From Tetrahymena elliotti 4EA (Eukaryota; Ciliophora; Oligohymenophorea; Hymenostomatida; Tetrahymenidae), in the NCBI GenBank assembly GCA_000231825.2, contig JH720329.1, positions 425,118 to 489,117 on the forward strand: a stretch of DNA of 64,000 nt. The letters are read 5' to 3'. This document shows positions 60,863-64,000 of this stretch, piece after piece. Made by a program: the position numbers and the translations under genes. Each line of letters begins with the position of its first letter. Position 1 is the stretch's first letter. A model generated the notes under the pieces. It searched no databases, was not told the origin of the DNA, and saw nothing but the letters and a program-made list of their open reading frames with translations.

Positions 60863-63800
60863 TCATTTTTTATTTTGTCTATTCTTTTTGAATTTATTTC
60901 CAACTTTAGGTTGTTCTGAGACTATGTTTAGCTTAAGAGATTGGGCTTCTTTTAATTTGAAGTCATCGTTTAAGTTGGTTACTAATTTCTAGGCATCAGT
61001 AAGATATCCCATCTTTGCCCACTTAATTGCAATGCTCATTTTATTCTAGAGGAAGAAAACTTGAGGGTCTTGGTTTTCTTTAGAGAATTATATGGTGGCC
61101 CAATTAAGAAGCTCTTCTTTCTTCTTATATATTTCTTATACTAATTTGTTGATTAACTAGTTCTTAGATTAGTCATTTTCTTTAATTAAACTAATAAGGT
61201 ATTTTTCAAATTCTTCTTATCTTCTTTCTGCTTAATCGAGAAGAAGCAATAAGTAGTGATAATCAAGAGGGTCAAACACTGAGTTTGAAGTCATGTTACA
61301 GATGATATCAGATACTAAATTGTCATTCTCTTCGAAGAAATTGAATATGTGTGAGTTCTTTAAATTAGCATTAATTAAGGATTCACTTAGTAATGCATAC
61401 TTACTATTGAAACGAGATAAAATAATAAGTTAGATTTTATTTCTACAAAGTCTAGACAAGGATTTCTACATTTCTTATTTGTTGTAGTTATAGCTTTTCA
61501 AAATAATTCTAGAAGAAGCTATCTTCTTAGCATGTTCTACTTAATCACTAAGAATTTATTATTTTGTAATTTTTTATCTAACTTCTTCAGTAATAGATTT
61601 GCTAGTAATATTTTCAATTAATATTTCTTAAACTAGATCAGATTTTTCATAAGAGTCTTCGAATTCGAATAAGTTTTCAGATATCATAGAAGGAATTAAT
61701 TCTTCAATATCCTTTGCATCTTAAGATTAGATTAAATCTTCCCAGAAATCAATCTTGTCTATTTAATTAAAAATTTTTTAGTAAAATTAAAAAACGCATT
61801 TAAAAAAATTACCAATAATTTTAGAGCATTGTTCTTCTTGATCTACCAAGTCAATCAATGTTAATATTTCCTATGCTAAATCATTGTTTATCTTCTTCAA
61901 ATTGTAAAGCACAATGAATATTAAAGAAAGTAGTCTTTAGAAAACAGTTTTTCTTTGAACAATTTAAGTGCCTTATTTATTGAAAGTATCTGCAATAAAT
62001 TAGAATATTTCGACTATTGTATCTAATTTTTTGATAGGTTAAATAGAAATTTCTAATGCAAAACGAGCAGGAACACTAATTTAGTTATCGTCCATTTGAT
62101 CTGTGGTGAATTCAGTAAACTTCAAAGGAGGTAATAGCTTCAAGAAATTCTAATTCAAGTGGAAATTGAAAGTATCTCCCTAAGAAGCTAGGTAAGAGAG
62201 AGTAGCCCAAATTGCACAATATTCTAATTTGTGCATCTATTTGAAATTAAAACAATGATTAAAAACTACTCTTTTTCAAATAAATTGTTTACTTTTTCTT
62301 AAAATTCAAGTTGATCGAAGTACTTGTCTAATACATTTAAGGTGTTATTAATGTAGTTTTGAATAAGGCCATTTCTGTGATTGTAAACGTTTTCCAAAAT
62401 CAATTTGGCATCTTTTGATTAAAAAAGTATTTTTAGAATTAATTTGAAAAATTTTAAGTTTTTTTACCAATTCTTAAGTTTTAAGAGATTTTGAGATTAT
62501 TTAAGTATGAAGTGTGATTGACGATATTCAAAAATTGGGCATATTTTTAAATAGTCTTAAGATCATAAGAATAGCTAAACTCTGACTTGTTGATTGTTTT
62601 TAATACAGTTGACAAAAGAACATTTCTAACATAAGGACTCAAAGAAACTTCCCAGTATCCTTGATAAATGTTTTATAGACACTAGGAGAGTTAACGCTTG
62701 CATTTTTTAAGCAAGGGTAAGTTAATTTTTTTAGATTTCTTTTTGATACCTTCATATTCAAAGTATTATTGAATATCTTCATCTTCTTCTTCTTCGTTTT
62801 ATTCTTCTATTTGTTTCAAGTATTCTAACTTGAAGAACTTGTATAAAGGATTACTCTTTTTATACTTTTTGTATTCTGGAGCTACATAACCTTTGGTTTT
62901 GGTTAATAAGTCATATCCTTCAGTTTTTTTCATAATTCTATCTGTTTCTTTGATTATTTCAGAGAAAGCAATATTGTAAGCTGAAATCAAGAAAAGACGC
63001 TCAATAGTGTAATTCTTTGTACCTGATAACTTAATAGAAGTAGCAATCTTTCTATGCACTAAAGGAATGGTAATCTATTATAATTAGTAAAAAATATTTG
63101 ATTAATTTCTTGAGTGATTTAATAGTTAAAATTTATTTTTTCAATATGACTTTTCATTTGATAAAAGAGGAGTATTATTTTTTACCTTGTACAGATTTTC
63201 ATCAAAGAATTCTATAACTTCTTATATTGGGGCAGAAATAAATTCACAATCTAAATCTAAGAAATAAAATTTATTCTTTTCTTTCTTTTCCAAGAACTCT
63301 AATTGCTTGATATAGTTTTATAAGCTTTCTTTTTCTTCAGCAGTATTTACAAGATATGAAGCTTCTTAAATTGACTTTTTATCTCCCTTATTTAATAGAG
63401 CTGTTACCTGATTTTATAATTTTGTTTACTACACCTTATATATGTTATATATGGAATATTCTTTCGAATTAGCTTTGGTAAGTTTGCCTTTTTACTTATA
63501 GCAATATTCATCAAATGTCAAAATCTTAATATTTAGAGTTTAATGCTACAATTTTGCAACAGCTTCATTCTTTCTTTATAAGAAGAAAGAAATCAATCTG
63601 CTGCTTTTGTGAATATTGACTTTAGTTTGACCTAAAGTAGAGAGTAAATCAGTATTATTGATGTTAAGTCTGACTTTAAGAGGAGATACAAGAGCTCTAA
63701 GTATTAAATAATTGCATTAGTATTCTGAATTGACATTGTTAAACATTTTCAAGATCAAATTGATTATTTGAATGAAGTGCTAGAAATCTTCTAAATCTAT

Positions 63801-64000
63801 TATTTTCATGATAAAATGTTAATTTAAAATAAAAAAATCATAGTTACCTAAATGTTAAATTAGAAGTTGAGCAAGCTTGTCCTAGAATTGCAATTAGAAA
63901 AAGAGGTTACTCAAGAAGCTGAAAACATCAAAGATTCTTAATTTAATTAAATCTGATTCAAATTTGTCTTTATTTTATAAGATCTCTAAAGCATTTTTAG
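60863..64000 (-). CDS. Large helical protein of unknown function, 5' end beyond the window (6 exons seen)
   Basis: Minus-strand exons: 64000-63848 (partial), 63796-63186, 63074-62468, 62411-62293, 62236-61813 and 61758-60863. Introns are 51-111 nt and phases agree throughout, giving about 936 residues. The protein is Leu/Ile/Lys/Glu-rich and almost entirely helical, as in HEAT/ARM or other solenoid proteins (FIQIINLILKMFNNV, FQRLLSLIFIVLYNLKKI, HYLLLLLDQAERRQEEF). It has a strongly acidic patch NEEEEDED and ends in a basic tail FKKNRQNKK. There is no signal peptide or membrane segment in the visible part. I cannot name the family. Codons are less AT-biased than in the surface genes, typical of a well-expressed housekeeping gene. 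Confidence 0.75.

Noticed and set aside
1..64000. CRISPR arrays, insertion sequences, rRNA or retroelement genes
   Set aside because: No regularly spaced repeats, no transposase or reverse-transcriptase motifs, and no rRNA-like sequence were seen; the window is eukaryotic.

Overview
The window reads as macronuclear chromosomal DNA from a ciliate, most likely Tetrahymena or a close oligohymenophorean relative. It is very AT-rich by eye, and long protein-coding frames appear only when TAA and TAG are read as glutamine and TGA is the sole stop. Introns are short (mostly 33-110 nt, GT...AG, AT-rich). Exon lengths summed to whole codons in the complete models where I worked out splice sites. Standard-code translation gives only short fragments. 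A 100-base run of N (43670-43769) marks a scaffold gap.

Left part (1-20 kb). A possible gene end lies at the edge. It is followed by a 746-aa protein with a CxxC...CxxC zinc motif and leucine-rich repeats (952-3457), a decayed copy of part of that gene, two identical tRNA-Val(UAC) genes, a NAA60-like N-terminal acetyltransferase, and a 2106-aa protein that is almost all Asn/Gln-rich disorder until a C-terminal cyclin domain (6645-13780). On the minus strand there is an FHA-PP2C fusion whose phosphatase domain has altered catalytic positions. Beyond it lies a less AT-rich minus-strand zone holding a 204-aa protein that ends in a PNRC/Edc1-like motif.

Middle and right part (22-60 kb). Three paralogous hybrid histidine kinases (22342-27173, 27723-32955, 54936-60077) all lie on the plus strand. 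Each has membrane segments, a conserved PAS-like motif, HisKA, HATPase and receiver domains separated by long disordered linkers. Between the second and third lie two paralogous giant surface-type proteins (33540-40251 and 47706-53303) with beta-propeller-like N-terminal halves, cadherin-like (cadg) motifs and one membrane segment. They flank a tandem pair of small GPI-anchor-type surface proteins, the assembly gap and a tail-anchored Q/N-rich protein. The order kinase-giant ... giant-kinase suggests local duplication of a sensor/adhesion neighbourhood; that is inference.

Right edge. A convergent minus-strand gene (60863 to beyond 64000) encodes a large mostly helical protein I do not recognise. 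Intergenic stretches of 0.3-1.9 kb are AT-rich with local decayed duplications and no other clear gene.
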